In this document: positions 45,787-57,032 of the stretch, piece by piece
Numbering within the stretch: the stretch's first letter is position 1
How the letters are laid out: each line of letters begins with the position of its first letter
Assembly (NCBI GenBank): GCA_013407085.1
Contig: JACCGJ010003085.1
Coordinates: 33,052 to 97,051, forward strand
DNA length: 64,000 nucleotides
DNA from: Atriophallophorus winterbourni
Lineage: Eukaryota > Platyhelminthes > Trematoda > Plagiorchiida > Microphallidae
Direction: 5' to 3'
The notes under the pieces: model-generated
The model's input: the letters and a program-made list of their open reading frames with translations, nothing else
Database searches by the model: none
What the model was told of the DNA's origin: nothing
Position numbers and translations under genes: made by a program

Positions 45787-47061
45787 GTAAGTGCTATGAT
45801 TTATTGCAACCCAGGAGCTGTTCAACTAAATGACAGTATTTGCAGCGGGACACTGATCAATAGACATAATAGATTCGAAATATGTTGTTCAATGTTCAAC
45901 ATATGGAATCATCTTTGATAATGACATATTTGTTAAACACTTAGGCAAATATGAAAAGTTAATCATTACTTAAGAACAAAATTCAATGTTCACATATCTT
46001 GTTATGAATCGTTGAAAGCAGTTTATGGGTAACGTTTCGCTTGTGGCTCAGAGGTTTATTCAGACCAAGGAAGTCATTACAAACAGGGATGAATACTAAA
46101 TCCATTTCACCTGACCATTTCTAAGGTGGTTAAAAACACTTGCGGCCATAATGTTTGCTGCGATCTTTACGATAGAGCGTCGCAGTCAATATTAAATGAC
46201 GCACCGCCAACCTATACGCCGTAAAATCTCGCACTGGTTTCACAAATTGAATTGCATTTGATGACAGATTAGCTCGATTGTGTAATGTGTGCACACATTA
46301 TGGGTCACGCGCGTTATTATTTATCCGCTTCATAATCGAGAAACAGTTTATGTGGATATCAGCCACATCCACCTTGTTGACCTCTGTTTTTACCTCCATC
46401 ATATCTGATGTCCATGATACATCATAGTTTCCTTAGAATCGTGGATCACAAAATCCAATATACAAATAAAATTGAGTCGACAAAAGGGACACATTCATTA
46501 TTGGAACGGATAAATTAAACAGCAACAACAACAGTTTTTATAACTTTCGTTGACGAAGCACATACTTGAGCAAAATTCAATGGACCGAAAAATTATTATA
46601 TGAATTCCAAAACACCGTATAACGTCTTTCGTAGTTCAGTCCGATTAGAAAGAGCGCGACTATCAAGTGTGAGAAAATTTTAAATATGGAGTGCACGTAT
46701 GCTTTATAATTCGCAATCCCATATTTTGTAGTGGATATTGGCCTCTCTCTAATAATTTGTTTGATTTCGAACGCGTTTGCAGAAGAAATCATACGGTCAG
46801 AATCTGTCAATAATCTCACAGTCAACGCTAGCGAAAAGTCAGTTATTTTTTTCTCGAACAAAATAGCCACACCGCATCATAATGAAACCCCCTGATAAAC
46901 ATGGACATATTGCAGCATCATTTTTAAGGAAATCAATACATAAAACATTAACAGTAAAAGTCATGTTCAATTATAACTGTATGTTATCGATTCAGACTGG
47001 TAGACATTAAACAAGACAGTGCTTTCATTCGTAATTAAAACACACTCTCATATTTTCCTAG

Positions 47062-47248
47062 CTACCTTCTGAGGTATCTTACCACCTGGATGTCCAACGA
47101 TTGGATTCATTCGGCACGGTATATGAAACGAATGGGACACTAACAACGACAGACCACACATTCAATGCAACAGGCGTAGGAATTTACTACAAAATACAAG
47201 CTAAATCGCATATTGTTGTTCAACCAATGCACTTATCTTTCAAATACA
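47062..47248 (+). CDS. Candidate host gene, exon 5 (CUB domain second half)
   Basis: Acceptor ATTTTCCTAG, phase-0 start matching exon 4, and a GTGAGC donor in phase 1. The translation includes VSYHLDVQRLDSFGTVYE, a run of Thr, FNATGVGIYYKIQ and MHLSFKYS. Joined to exon 4 it gives a CUB-like domain of about 110 residues, the usual length. Phase 1 at both outer borders is typical of shuffled extracellular modules. One potential N-glycosylation site, NAT. Confidence 0.52.
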
Positions 47249-47338
47249 GTGAGCAAAAGGGGGAGAGTTTGACGAGCCTGTCCATTACTTTGCAATTTTG
47301 AAACAATTTTCATCATACTGTTAATCTTGTAGTTTCAG

Positions 47339-47354
47339 ATACGGAAGCACCAAC
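47339..47354 (+). other. Possible 16-bp micro-exon
   Basis: TTGTAGTTTCAG acceptor, 16 bases (ATACGGAAGCACCAAC), then GTGAGT donor. It could follow exon 5 in phase 1 and code a short linker. Its exit phase (2) does not fit the next candidate exon, so it may be chance. Confidence 0.2.
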
Positions 47355-47689
47355 GTGAGTTTTGAAATCGAATTTAACTGCAATCGAATTCAGTGAAACA
47401 CATACACTGGCTGTGAATGAGTGGTCCAAAAATGGATACACGCAATAAATGTCGAAATTAATGTTCATATGAAGATTAAATTCTAGTATGCAATACCCGA
47501 ATAAACTAATCGCATGTTTGATGCAAATTTTAGCATTATAGGTCGATTGAATTCTTTCATAGCAACCGCATATCGTTGCACTCAATTGTTCAAACTCATT
47601 TATAAATTACATTGTCAATCTGTTAGGATTGCACAACAGTTTACGACCAACACAAACACACTGTGATGAAGTACCTACACTTCTAGTAG

Positions 47690-47912
47690 ACCATGCAATC
47701 GATCACGCTACGTGGACAGTGTTATTTTGACGACAGTTCATTACGACTAACTTCAAACTTCCAACACCATTGGCATTCATTCCGTGTAAACCAATCCTCC
47801 ATTCTGAGTGGAAGTAATTATTTTCTTCACCAAAAATCACAATTATACCTAGCGGATAAAGCGTTCATGTACTTTCACTGTACATGTACAATAAACAGTT
47901 ATTACACGTCGG
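47690..47912 (+). CDS. Candidate host gene, further CUB-like second-half exon
   Basis: Phase-0 start after CTTCTAGTAG and GTTAGT donor in phase 1, the same phase pattern as exons 3 and 5. The translation includes GQCYFDDSSLRLTSNF, SILSGSNYFLHQKSQLYL and TINSYYTSG. Its partner first-half exon was not found between 47,250 and 47,690, so it may be a decayed module or an alternative. Confidence 0.35.
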
Positions 47913-48532
47913 GTTAGTATAACATTGCGGTTTCAAAATTAACCGAAGACTGCTGCAACCTTGGAAATATATATTCGTCAAATGGTCATTTCATTCGATA
48001 CATTTGTGGAATACAGAAGAGAAACAAAAGTGTTGCGATCAAATATACTTAAAACATATTTGAAACCAATCAGTAATCCGTAGTCATTGACAATAATTGT
48101 CAATGAATCGCTTTGAGCAGTGCTTCTAAACTTTCGTTTCGAAAATAAATGTTTAATCGAATAAAGAATAATAATCGGTTCATATTTAGGTTCACCTGAC
48201 AAATACTCAGTGCTATAAGGTAAACGTACGAGATCATGATGAATAGATGCATCCTTCCCCGTACTGTGTGATTAAATAACAGTGACTTAACATCACAACA
48301 TGTTTACCACACATCCATTGTTTCAAGGCATGCGGATGTTGATAGCACAGGCCCTGCGGTCTGACAGTCAAATTACCCATACGTAAGCTTTAGAAATATT
48401 CCTTCTGAGCTCAAACTCTCCCTGACTCTTATTCACTCACTCAAAGTAATTTCACTTTCATCCCGTTGATGAAAACGAAAAGTCAACCCTTAAGGCTAAT
48501 GCCGTGAAGAAAAATACGATGTAAACTGCGGA

Positions 48533-48821
48533 ATGTGTGAAAAAAGTTTCTCTTTCAAAGAATGTAGTCAAGTAAGTTTTTGTTACCATTTGATTGAATT
48601 TAAGAACATGTATTCTTTTTTTCTAAATTATCCCGCTTCCCTACAATTAATTTCCATGTTTGGATACAAGTTTCATCCAATTTTATTCACGACATCTCTT
48701 TGCAGACAAGTCGGGTTGTGGGATCAATTGCGATTATTGAATTCAAGGGCCGCTGCCATATTCGGGGAATATCTGGAATTGATTAGCGGTTTCATCATCA
48801 AACGGGCAGCGTGAAGAAATA
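48533..48821 (+). CDS. Candidate terminal exons with intron 48,571-48,705
   Basis: A strong donor (GTCAA then GTAAGT at 48,571) and a strong acceptor (CTCTTTGCAG at 48,696-48,705) bound a 135-bp intron with a good pyrimidine tract. Two frames stay open across the join. One reads CGMCEKSFSFKECSQ then SRVVGSIAIIEF and stops near 48,785. The other ends ...YLELISGFIIKRAA at a TGA at 48,812, a few bases before AATAAA at 48,819. Which frame is used, and whether this belongs to the CUB-like gene, is unclear. Confidence 0.3.
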
Positions 48822-49377
48822 AATAGAACGATTTTTTTCGGTGCAACTGTTTACATGAACTGTTGGAAATTAATATTTCATTATGCAGTACAGTGTGTAC
48901 CGCTTATTTTATCTCAACCCCTTATTCAGAAAAATTTACATTAAAGTTTGATAAAATATACTTTGTCATACAATTATAACTTTATTAATCACTTCACCAC
49001 TGTTTCAAAGCTTATAATCTTATCTCTTTGTCTCCCCCTGATGATGGTGAAAAGCTAGAAGTCGGTTGTATTGAGTATTTGACGGGGGTAGTGAGCACAT
49101 CTTTATGACTTGTTCTTTGGTTATATGCAATTAAATTTCTCGCATTGCTACTCTAACTGCGTTTCGTAATTAAAAACTAAAAACGTCTCTCCTGTCTCTC
49201 AATTCTCTCAAGTCATTCGCCAACTTTAACCTTTTGTTTGATTGCAGATAATCCTATGTTAGATATTGCCACAAAATCACGGATAGGCTATATGCTAGTC
49301 AGGCGAGAATTTGTGTGATTGTGATCCAAAATGAATCATCATTACGATTATTGATTCAATCATTCAAGGATAAATGC
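48822..49377. other. Non-coding stretch with a hammerhead-like relic
   Basis: At 49,031-49,095 the forward strand reads CCCC-CTGATGA, stem II-like TGGT-GAAAA-GCTA, GAAG and downstream GACGGGGG, so stem I can pair CCCC/GGGG. The GAAA box and the base before the cleavage site are altered. No gene. Confidence 0.35.
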
Positions 49378-51800
49378 TTAAAAGGTTAATACATCAAAAA
49401 ACAAAATTGTTACGTTATGAATGTAAATGTGAAATGTGAAAAAATGTAATAGTAATAGATGAATGGTGAATATTAAATGTGAGGTTAACGATTGATGTTC
49501 CTTTGCTTGTGTAAGTCTAGTTTCGCTGTAAACATCGACAAAGACGTAAAGTAAACCGCATGTCTGGGTGGGGAATTCCTGAGAAATATACTTCGTACGG
49601 CGAAAATGGCGCTGACAATCAATATGGGATCTTGGGACGAAAATAGATGATGTTTGTCCGCATGTCAGTTTCCCTTCACACAGATCGAGCAACTGTTTTA
49701 GTGAATAGGTCCGAATGATAATGCATCGTATCCTTCTTTGGGTTAAGTCACATAGACCCAGCCGTCGCAAACATTCGGTTTACAGAACAATTCAAAGAAC
49801 AATCATTAGCTTTGTTGCTCTGTGATAGATTTTTTGGAAGAGATCATGATCATTTCGCAGCTAAGCAGCTAAGACCTCTACGGCATACTACATATTAGGG
49901 CGAAGGTAGACACTAGTTTAAAATTGATTAGTTTGCTTGAAAGCGCAGATTTAGACTAACTTGTTATCAAACAGCCTTGTAAAAACGAGATTATCGATGA
50001 ATAAATTTCGGCTTGACATTAGTTATCCTTTATCGAACCGTGTTCTTCCTATACTAGTTTCCTTGAGCCTTCACAGCGAACTCCAAAACAATAGTGGATA
50101 TATTATGTACCTCGATTGCAGATAATCTGTGATATGTTAGAAACGTCTCTCATTTTATAAACGCTGCTATTATTCTAAGAGATGTATGAGTTATAACAAC
50201 ACTACAATCAATGTTCACCAAAATTCATCAAATTGCTATAATCAGGTTTATGAACTCACTGCACAAATTTATTGATTATATAAACATATCCTGAAACATT
50301 TATTCGCATATCTGAATGATTGATTTCTTGCGGGTTACGACAAATGAAATGAAATGAGATGAAATTTACATAATTTTAATAGATTTGAAACACGTGTTGC
50401 TTTTTTAATGGCACTGTTAGTTTCAAGCGATGTATTTGAACTGGAGCATATCCAGATACCTAAATCTTTTTCTTCACTGCAGTTTTCTAGGCCATGCGAA
50501 TTCACGTGGTATATGAACTCTACTCGATTCCCCAAATTCATGATGTTGCATTTGTTGAAGTTAAAGGGCAGTTTGTTCTTTAACGACTAGCTGTGAAGCG
50601 TGTCAAGCAGATAGTCTTCTGGACTACGGATGCTGCGCCAAATCTTTATGTCGTCCGCAAATAACGAAATGTTACATCGAAAAATTTCCGGTACTTCACT
50701 GACATAAACCAGAAAGACGATCGGACCGAGGACTGAAACTTGGGAAACTCCGCTAGTTGCTGCGATTAGTTTGAATAATGCACCATCAAAACGTACCTGG
50801 TTAGGGCGATTTGTCAGTTAGTCATTTAGCCAAATTAACAACTTCCCAGTGATACCAAGCCTTTTAAGTGTCTGCAGTAGTAGGGAATGGTCAATAGGAT
50901 CGAATGCTTTTGATATATCTAGAAAGCACGCGTGTATTGCTTGTCCTTAATCTACCGATTTCGTCCAATCATCGAGCGTTACCAGTAAATTAGACAAACA
51001 GGAATAATTTCGTCTGAATCCATGCTGGTTCATCAAAAGCAACTTATTGTTGTCGAAATGTTTCATAAGATCGTCAGCAATGAGTCGCTCAAGTAATTTT
51101 GAAATCACTTTTAACAGAGTAACGGGTCGGTAATTAGAAACATCGGAGCGATTTCCACCTTTGTAAATTGGAGAAATTATTCCGCGTTTCCAATCTGTAG
51201 GAATCACTCCGCTTGCCAGTGTTTCCTCCAACATGTGAGGGAGTGGTTTGTATAGCAAACTCGCGAATTGCTTCAATATTTTCGGTGTTATTCATTCGGC
51301 TTCAGGAGATTTTCCGGTTTTAAGATTAAATAAACATTGGAGGACGCGTTTCGAAGTGAAACTTATTTCACTATCGGGTTGAACACCGATAAATAAAAAG
51401 TGGCTAAAGCATCAGCAGTTCCTGCTACAGTTGTTGTTGGTCCAGCTGGTTTGTTCACGGACGCTTGTCCTGGTTTCACTTTAACTTGATCGCTAACCAT
51501 ACGATAAAGTATTTTGGGGTTTCGCTCCATCGTGTTTGATATCACTTCTTGGAAGCACAAATTGTCTTGGATGACAAATTTGTTTACTTTGTTCCGCAGT
51601 AAACAGAATGTTTCCCAGGTCTCGGATGATGGGTTTTGCTGATGGTGTCGCCAATCAATAATTCGTATCGTTAACCACTTACGAGTTCGGCTCCTTAATT
51701 TAAATTCAAAGTTTTTTTGGAGTTCCTGAGGACAAATTCCGATTAAACTTTCGAGATTAGATACTAGCCATATCCAAAACTCATGTACGTTGCTGGCTTA
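49378..51800 (-). mobile_element. CR1-like LINE, reverse strand, reverse transcriptase to 3-prime end
   Basis: Reverse-strand order: connector (51,560-51,363), reverse transcriptase start (51,276-50,947), palm (50,945-50,600), thumb-like block (50,541-50,335) and C-terminal block (49,960-49,480). ORF1 and endonuclease are absent, so it is 5-prime truncated. A pair of hammerhead-like modules abuts it at 51,810-52,290. Confidence 0.85.
49480..51560 (-). pseudogene. CR1 reverse transcriptase
   Basis: Motifs in order: VIPTDWKRGIISPIYKGG and SNYRPVTLLKVISKLLERL (51,210-51,080), NQHGFRRNYSCLSNLL (51,030-50,985), ACFLDISKAFDPIDHS (palm motif A with DISKAFD, 50,940-50,890), GVSQVSVLGPI, ISLFADDIKIWRS (catalytic FADD, 50,670-50,630), EKDLGIW, LRNDHDLFQKIYHRATKL and RRLGLCDLTQRRIR. 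The active-site Asp pair is intact, but at least three stops or frameshifts interrupt it. It would copy LINE RNA into DNA at the nicked target. Confidence 0.88.
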
Positions 51801-51809
51801 TATTGTGAT

Positions 51810-52290
51810 TAAACAGGAAGTTCGTACCAGCCTTATTCAACAGTGGCATACAAGCGCTCTTCGTTTACCCTTCCTCCGCTGTTTCATGAGCTTGCGGATT
51901 CTAAACTTACTGTCCATACCTGATGAGTGCATACAACACAAAACCCGTAGTAGTGTGTGTAACGGAAAAGCATGCAAATAAAAAAATATCTCGTTTTATG
52001 GTTATGGGATTTACCCGATTAAACATGAGTTTGCACACCTGTGATTGAACACGTTGGTCGCACGTTGGTGCCATAAATATCGCATTTTGTTTACCATTCC
52101 TCAACTCTTTCAAACGCATGCGGATACTGATATTACTCTCCCTACCTGATAAGTGCAAACAGCACGAAACCGGTGGTAATGTGTGTGACAGAAAAGCATG
52201 CAAACAAATATTTTGTTTCATGGTTTTGAGGTTGACATTATTGAACATGTGTTTACACACATGTGATTGATCAGGTTGGTCTTTCCAGCC
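51810..52290 (+). repeat. Two diverged copies of the 233-bp hammerhead repeat
   Basis: Copies at about 51,825-52,055 and 52,075-52,280, in the opposite orientation to the 22-kb array. Ribozyme positions: 51,918 has CTGATGA but AAAA instead of GAAA; 52,146 has CTGATAA (catalytic G8 changed), intact GTGC-AAACA-GCAC and GAAACCGGTG. Both are probably inactive. Confidence 0.8.
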
Positions 52291-52662
52291 TTATCCAACA
52301 GTTGCATACAACCGGTCATTGTTTACCAATGTAACACTGTTTAAACAAACATATGTCGTCGGGTATTACAGTGGCAGATTGAGCGTTGAATGTACATTTT
52401 ATGAGGAGCATGACCCAGTACTTCTAACCGTGGTCGACAAATGTATTCAAGATGTGACCAGTTATTTCCCGGTACTCAAATGTATGGGGGAACACACTGG
52501 AGACTGACTACAATTTAAATTTATTTTGTGGCAGTTTAAATCGGAGTAACCTTAGATTAGCATATTAGACGTTCCGCCGATCATTTCAACACTTCCAAAC
52601 ACAGGGGTGCAATCGTGTGGGTACTAATGTAAAATCTAATTTTTCTGTTTTGCGCAGCCAGC

Positions 52663-53215
52663 AGCGTGCAATATAAAGTTGTTACTGATACTGAGCTGCA
52701 TGCCAACAAAGCTGGATTCTTGATGCATTTGAAGGTTAATCTTCAATTTCGTCTATCTGTCTAGGCCTAGTTAAACAGACATTATCTTCCCCAATTGCAG
52801 TTTTCGACTGTGTGGCACTTTCAATGGCTCGAACTTTATGACTGCAAGCGTCTCCGTCAATCTCACGCATAAGATTGCTGCGTAATAATAGTGGTGGCTG
52901 ATATATTCTGCAGTATTCATATCCATATCGAAAATGTTAGAGCTCAACTGTTCTGCATTTACTTGCCCTTGCTGAGTGAGAAGTCATAAAAATGAATGAT
53001 ACCACATTGATTTGCTGAACGTTAGGCATGAGAAAGTACATCACTTTAGGATCAACGTATATGGAAAATTATATATGTTTACAAAGTTGAAGCGACGGAA
53101 AGGTCGACACATTTTGAAGTTAAACAAATTTCATGTTTTGTATCGATATGATGGAAAAATATGCGTTAGTGTAAATGTCGTGTTGTATAAACGTGATGTA
53201 GAATGGAATGGCTAC
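52663..53215 (+). other. Possible further exons of a CUB-like gene
   Basis: A very good acceptor (TTTTGCGCAG) at 52,653-52,662 opens a short frame (SVQYKVVTDTELHANKAGF) to GTTAATC after TTGAAG. A second good acceptor (CCCCAATTGCAG at 52,789-52,800) follows. 53,012-53,221 codes KLNKFHVLYRYDGKI and VSVNVVLYK with a possible phase-1 donor, like the second-half exons upstream. The phases do not join cleanly. Confidence 0.22.
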
Positions 53216-53289
53216 ACATAAATATTTCTACAATGTTCCCAAAAATCATTTCACTAGATGGTTGCGAAACAACTGACGGTATGGCGTTT

Positions 53290-54800
53290 CATGAGAAACA
53301 AACGCTCACCAAATAAAATAAGGGAAGACAGTTCCAGTCATAATGTTTTATATCGAATCTAAGTGGGTGTGTACTTAAGGTATGGCTTAACCATAGGCTA
53401 AATTGCTGCCTCAGATGGTGCACATTTGAGTTCCTTACTATATTAGTGAGCACTAAATACAATCTAACTTGTCTGCGAGGCAGTGTATGCAAATAAAGAT
53501 GCGCCATGCAATACTTATATGTTAGTTTGCGGAGACCGTCAACCGTTTTAATTGCTATGCGTCAAATGAGCAAATTGATGTCCGTTTCTATCCATGAGGT
53601 CCAACGTTGCACAGAGTAATCCATAACTAAGTTATTATACGTATTTATGAGCATGGGGAAGGTTTGACGAAAAGATGTGAGAAAACACTTCGAAGCATAT
53701 TTATCATGCGGCTAGCTGGTTGTACACTGCTTTCATTTACTATTATCAAGACGTCCACTTTTCCATATGCCGATATCCTTTCTTTTGTTGTCCGCTCCAG
53801 TTGTTTCGATGAAAGTTTGTGTAACAATGGGAAATCTTTACCTATTTGTAACATGTTACAGTTTCTGAAGTTGAAAGGAAATTTGTTTCGTTTTGACCAG
53901 CTGTTTAGCAAATCAGTATAATTTTGTAAGCACAAATAGTCCGCGTTTGACGTAATTTGCATCCAAAGTTTAACATCACACGCAAAGAGAACCATTTTGG
54001 CTGTGACAACTCTCGGAAGGTCTTTGGTGTAGAACAAAAAAGAAAATTGCACCAAGTACGGAACTTTGAGGGACAACGAAAGTGGCTTCAATTTATCAAG
54101 CATCATACAATCGATACGTGCAGTTGCTTTGCGATAAAGATGGTTAATTCGCAGCAATGTAAAAGGGCATCAAGAAATACCAACACGCAGCAGCTTGCTT
54201 AGAAGAAAGAATGGTCCACGCGAATAAACGCATTCATTAGTTCCAAGTAACACGTATGCATGAAACCACAATCATCTAAATTAAGTGTCCAGTCGTCCAT
54301 TGTTACCAGCAGGATAGTCAAGCATACAGAATGATCACGAAATTCATGTTTCTTTCTGGACAACAAGTTTTGGGTTCTCAGAAGACTAACAATTGTTTCG
54401 CACACAATTACCTACAATCCTTTTGAAATCACTGTAAGTATTGTAACAAGGTGGTAATATGCTTGGTCCAAACGAGTTCAGACTTTGTAGACGGACTTTG
54501 TGTTTCCTTTATTTCAGTCAGTCGGAACAACACACTTCATCAGAAAGTAATTGAATAAATAACAACGTGGTTCGCACAATTGACTGCCTCATAAATTTAG
54601 GATTTTAAATTTGATTCTGTTTGCTCCTTAGCACTTGTTGATATTCAACCTGCATTGATAGTGCTTCACTATTCCACTATAGATGCAAATATCGCATACG
54701 GTCCACGACACAATCAGTGCTGACAATTTCGATGGTCGTAATGCCTCCTTCGTGGTGAAAACTGGTTAATAAAATCTGACGATTGCGTTAGCGTTTTCCC
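53290..54800 (-). mobile_element. CR1-like LINE, reverse strand, degraded reverse transcriptase
   Basis: Reverse-strand motifs: LLRTQNLLSRKKHEFRDHSV (54,390-54,330), LVTMDDWTLNLDD, a palm block, MVLFACDVKLWMQITSNADY where FADD is FACD (54,000-53,940), FPFNFRNCNMLQIG, and the C-terminal block near 53,600-53,300 (WSWIETDIN-like, then LAHLYLHTLPRRQVR). Several stops; inactive because a catalytic Asp is replaced by Cys. Confidence 0.82.
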
Positions 54801-55389
54801 GGACAGAATCATTTAGTCTCTTATCCGTCGTGATCGGAAAAACATCAAGTATCGCTTGGTGTTGTTAACTATTCGATAATGAAGTTTGGGATTTCGCTGC
54901 AGTCTTTTGTTGGCTGAAGATGATGATGCTGTTTATCATCTCGGATGAGATCTGTGAATTAATTCCACAGATGCAAAATATCAATCTAGAAAATGTTGAT
55001 GTTTATTCAATAACGTTAATAAGCGTTTATTGCTTGCTACTTTGTTCGTCTAATTGTGCTGCAAAACCACTTTGTAAACTAATTCAGGCAACGATTATAT
55101 AATATGTCATTATATAACTAGCTGTACTGCCTCGTCATTATTCGGAAATTCTTTTCAATTAATAGCGTAACTATAGATCCAATGCTAGATCATAATTGTG
55201 TCATCATCGAATGTCCTCGATGCACGATAGTCAAGATAATAAGTGTATAATTTACCATCAAGTGTAACTTCAAACAACTTCATAGTTTACTCCGCATAAG
55301 AAAAATGAGACACCATAGAATATATAGGGAAAACAAGACCGGGTCAACTACATGTACAGCCACGTTCAAATGATGTCTCCAAACACTCT

Positions 55390-56165
55390 GAAACAACAAT
55401 GCACGTTGGATTTAATAAGCGTTAGCTTACACAGTATCTCATAAGAATACCTGTCAGGGAGATTAGATGGTTTGGGTGACCAATACAGATGTTACCGTAT
55501 CCTTCTGGACTGCTCGGGCATAAGGCGGTAACCAAATCTTCGAGTCTACATAAACATACTTCAAGGCTTAACCGCAATCGTTCGACCGGTGGACTGTAGC
55601 TCAGTCCGTAAGGCGTCAGACAACAATGGTGATGATCCTGGGTTCGAATCATACCCGAGACAGGATAGACACTGCAGGTAAGCTCAAATAGTAGCGAAAC
55701 TGAAGTCCAGTGCTTCAATGTGGAACCTTGCGATGCACTTTGTGAATATTTCAAAGAAATTGTTACTGATGAGTAGTCACAAAACATAATGAACGAACTT
55801 CCCTAAACTGTGGAACAATATGGTGTGTCAGATTTAATTGCTGTTAGCATCCACTGTATCTAATGGGAAGACCTGATAAGGGGATTAGATTTGTTAGAGG
55901 ACCACAAGCGATGTTGCTTGCTCATTCTCGACTGGACTGGTAAACAACTCTAGTTAAATGCGCAAGTGTGAAGAAACATTCATAAAGGCTTAGTCGCGAT
56001 CGTTCGAACGATGTACCGTTACGCAGGCCGTATGGCGTGAGTCTACAATGGTGATGGTTCTGGGTTCGAATCAGACCTGAGACATGATATGCACTGCAGA
56101 TAAACTCAACAAGAAGCGGAACTCGAGTCCGGTTCTTCCGAAGCGGGTCGTTGTGGTAAAAGTAA
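55390..56165 (+). repeat. tRNA-derived SINE-like pair (tandem, about 415 bp apart)
   Basis: Each half has a tRNA-like promoter. Copy 1: A-box-like TAGCTCAGTCCGTAAGG (55,598-55,614) and B box GGGTTCGAATC (55,641-55,651). Copy 2: CGCAGGCCGTATGG and GGGTTCGAATC (about 56,061-56,071). TGGTGATG(A/G)T(C/T)CTGGGTTCGAAT is shared. Upstream and downstream sequences also match between copies. A cloverleaf with a clear acceptor stem is not obvious, so these are not functional tRNA genes. Confidence 0.6.
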
Positions 56166-56430
56166 AAGTTTAATATTCAACTTTCTAAAGGCGCATCACT
56201 TATAGCAGTGATAAACATGATTTCACCAATGTAAGCAAGGATGAAGAAGCATGACTTTAATAGAACTATTCAGGGATTTATTATCATAAAATTAGCGATC
56301 GTTTCGCAGGTTTTCGCGCACATAAATGACGCCTATTTCTCAGCTTAATTTTGCTTTTTTTTACAAATTATCGTACTGTTCCAAAGGTTGTCTCAGCCGG
56401 GGGTTGCAGTGGGGATGAGCTTTCACTGCG

Positions 56431-56494
56431 TAAAGCGCCAAAGTCGGATATTGTCATCCGGGCTGGCGATTTTAATGCCCGAGTTGGCCGCCTA
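56431..56494 (+). repeat. Displaced copy of the LINE GDFN segment
   Basis: 64 bp nearly identical to 56,963-57,026, including the GCGATTTTAAT(G/T)CCCGAGTTGGCCGCCT segment that codes the catalytic motif. It lies upstream of the ORF start, where it makes no sense as coding sequence. Confidence 0.85.
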
Positions 56495-56507
56495 TAGCTT
56501 CTTGATA

Positions 56508-57032
56508 CCCCGTTTGCCCTTCAAGCTAGCTGCATTCAACTTCAGGACCTTGAGAGAAACATGACAATAGGCTGGATTAGCTCGTACACTAGAAATAATG
56601 AGAGTAGACATCTGCTGCCTATCAGAAACGCGCTTGCATGTCTCTAGTATTGTGATAAACCTATGCTCACCGAATAATACCGGCGTCAAGTTCCGTTTGC
56701 GTGTATCTGGTGATGGAGAGGCCCAGGCAGCGATACTTGCCAGAGTTGGTATTGCCCTGAGCTCTCGCGCCGAGTCAGCCTTGATTGACTGGTTACCTGT
56801 CAATAGCCGTTTGTGCGCCGTCCGACTTGGTGGCTCATGCAAAATCAGTCAACACAGGCAGAACACTCGTGCTCTTTTCGTCATCGCAGCCTACGCCCCC
56901 ACTGACTGCAGTGCTGATTTAGCGAAAGACGAATTCCACCGAAGTCTAGACAAATTGCTGCGTAAAGCGTTAAAGTCGGATATTGTCATCCTGGCTGGCG
57001 ATTTTAATTCCCGAGTTGGCCGCCTCTCATAA
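56508..57032 (+). pseudogene. RTE-like LINE endonuclease domain
   Basis: Begins KLAAFNFRTLRET (56,520-56,560), a stop, then an open block from 56,598: RVDICCLSETRLH with the catalytic Glu, AAYAPTDCSADLAKDEF, SDIVILAGDFNSRVGRL with catalytic Asp-Phe-Asn. All catalytic motifs are present. An in-frame stop and a frameshift after 57,030 disrupt it. Confidence 0.88.

Noticed and set aside
46577..46910. Forward-strand reading with GLSLIICLISNAFA, like a signal peptide, followed by N-glycosylation sites
   Set aside because: No start codon, and it sits inside the intron between two CUB-like exons. Hydrophobic runs are common in AT-rich DNA, so support is too weak to call an exon.
55580..55665. Functional tRNA gene
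   Set aside because: The A and B boxes are tRNA-like, but no acceptor stem or anticodon arm pairs convincingly and the same sequence recurs 415 bp away in a longer repeat.
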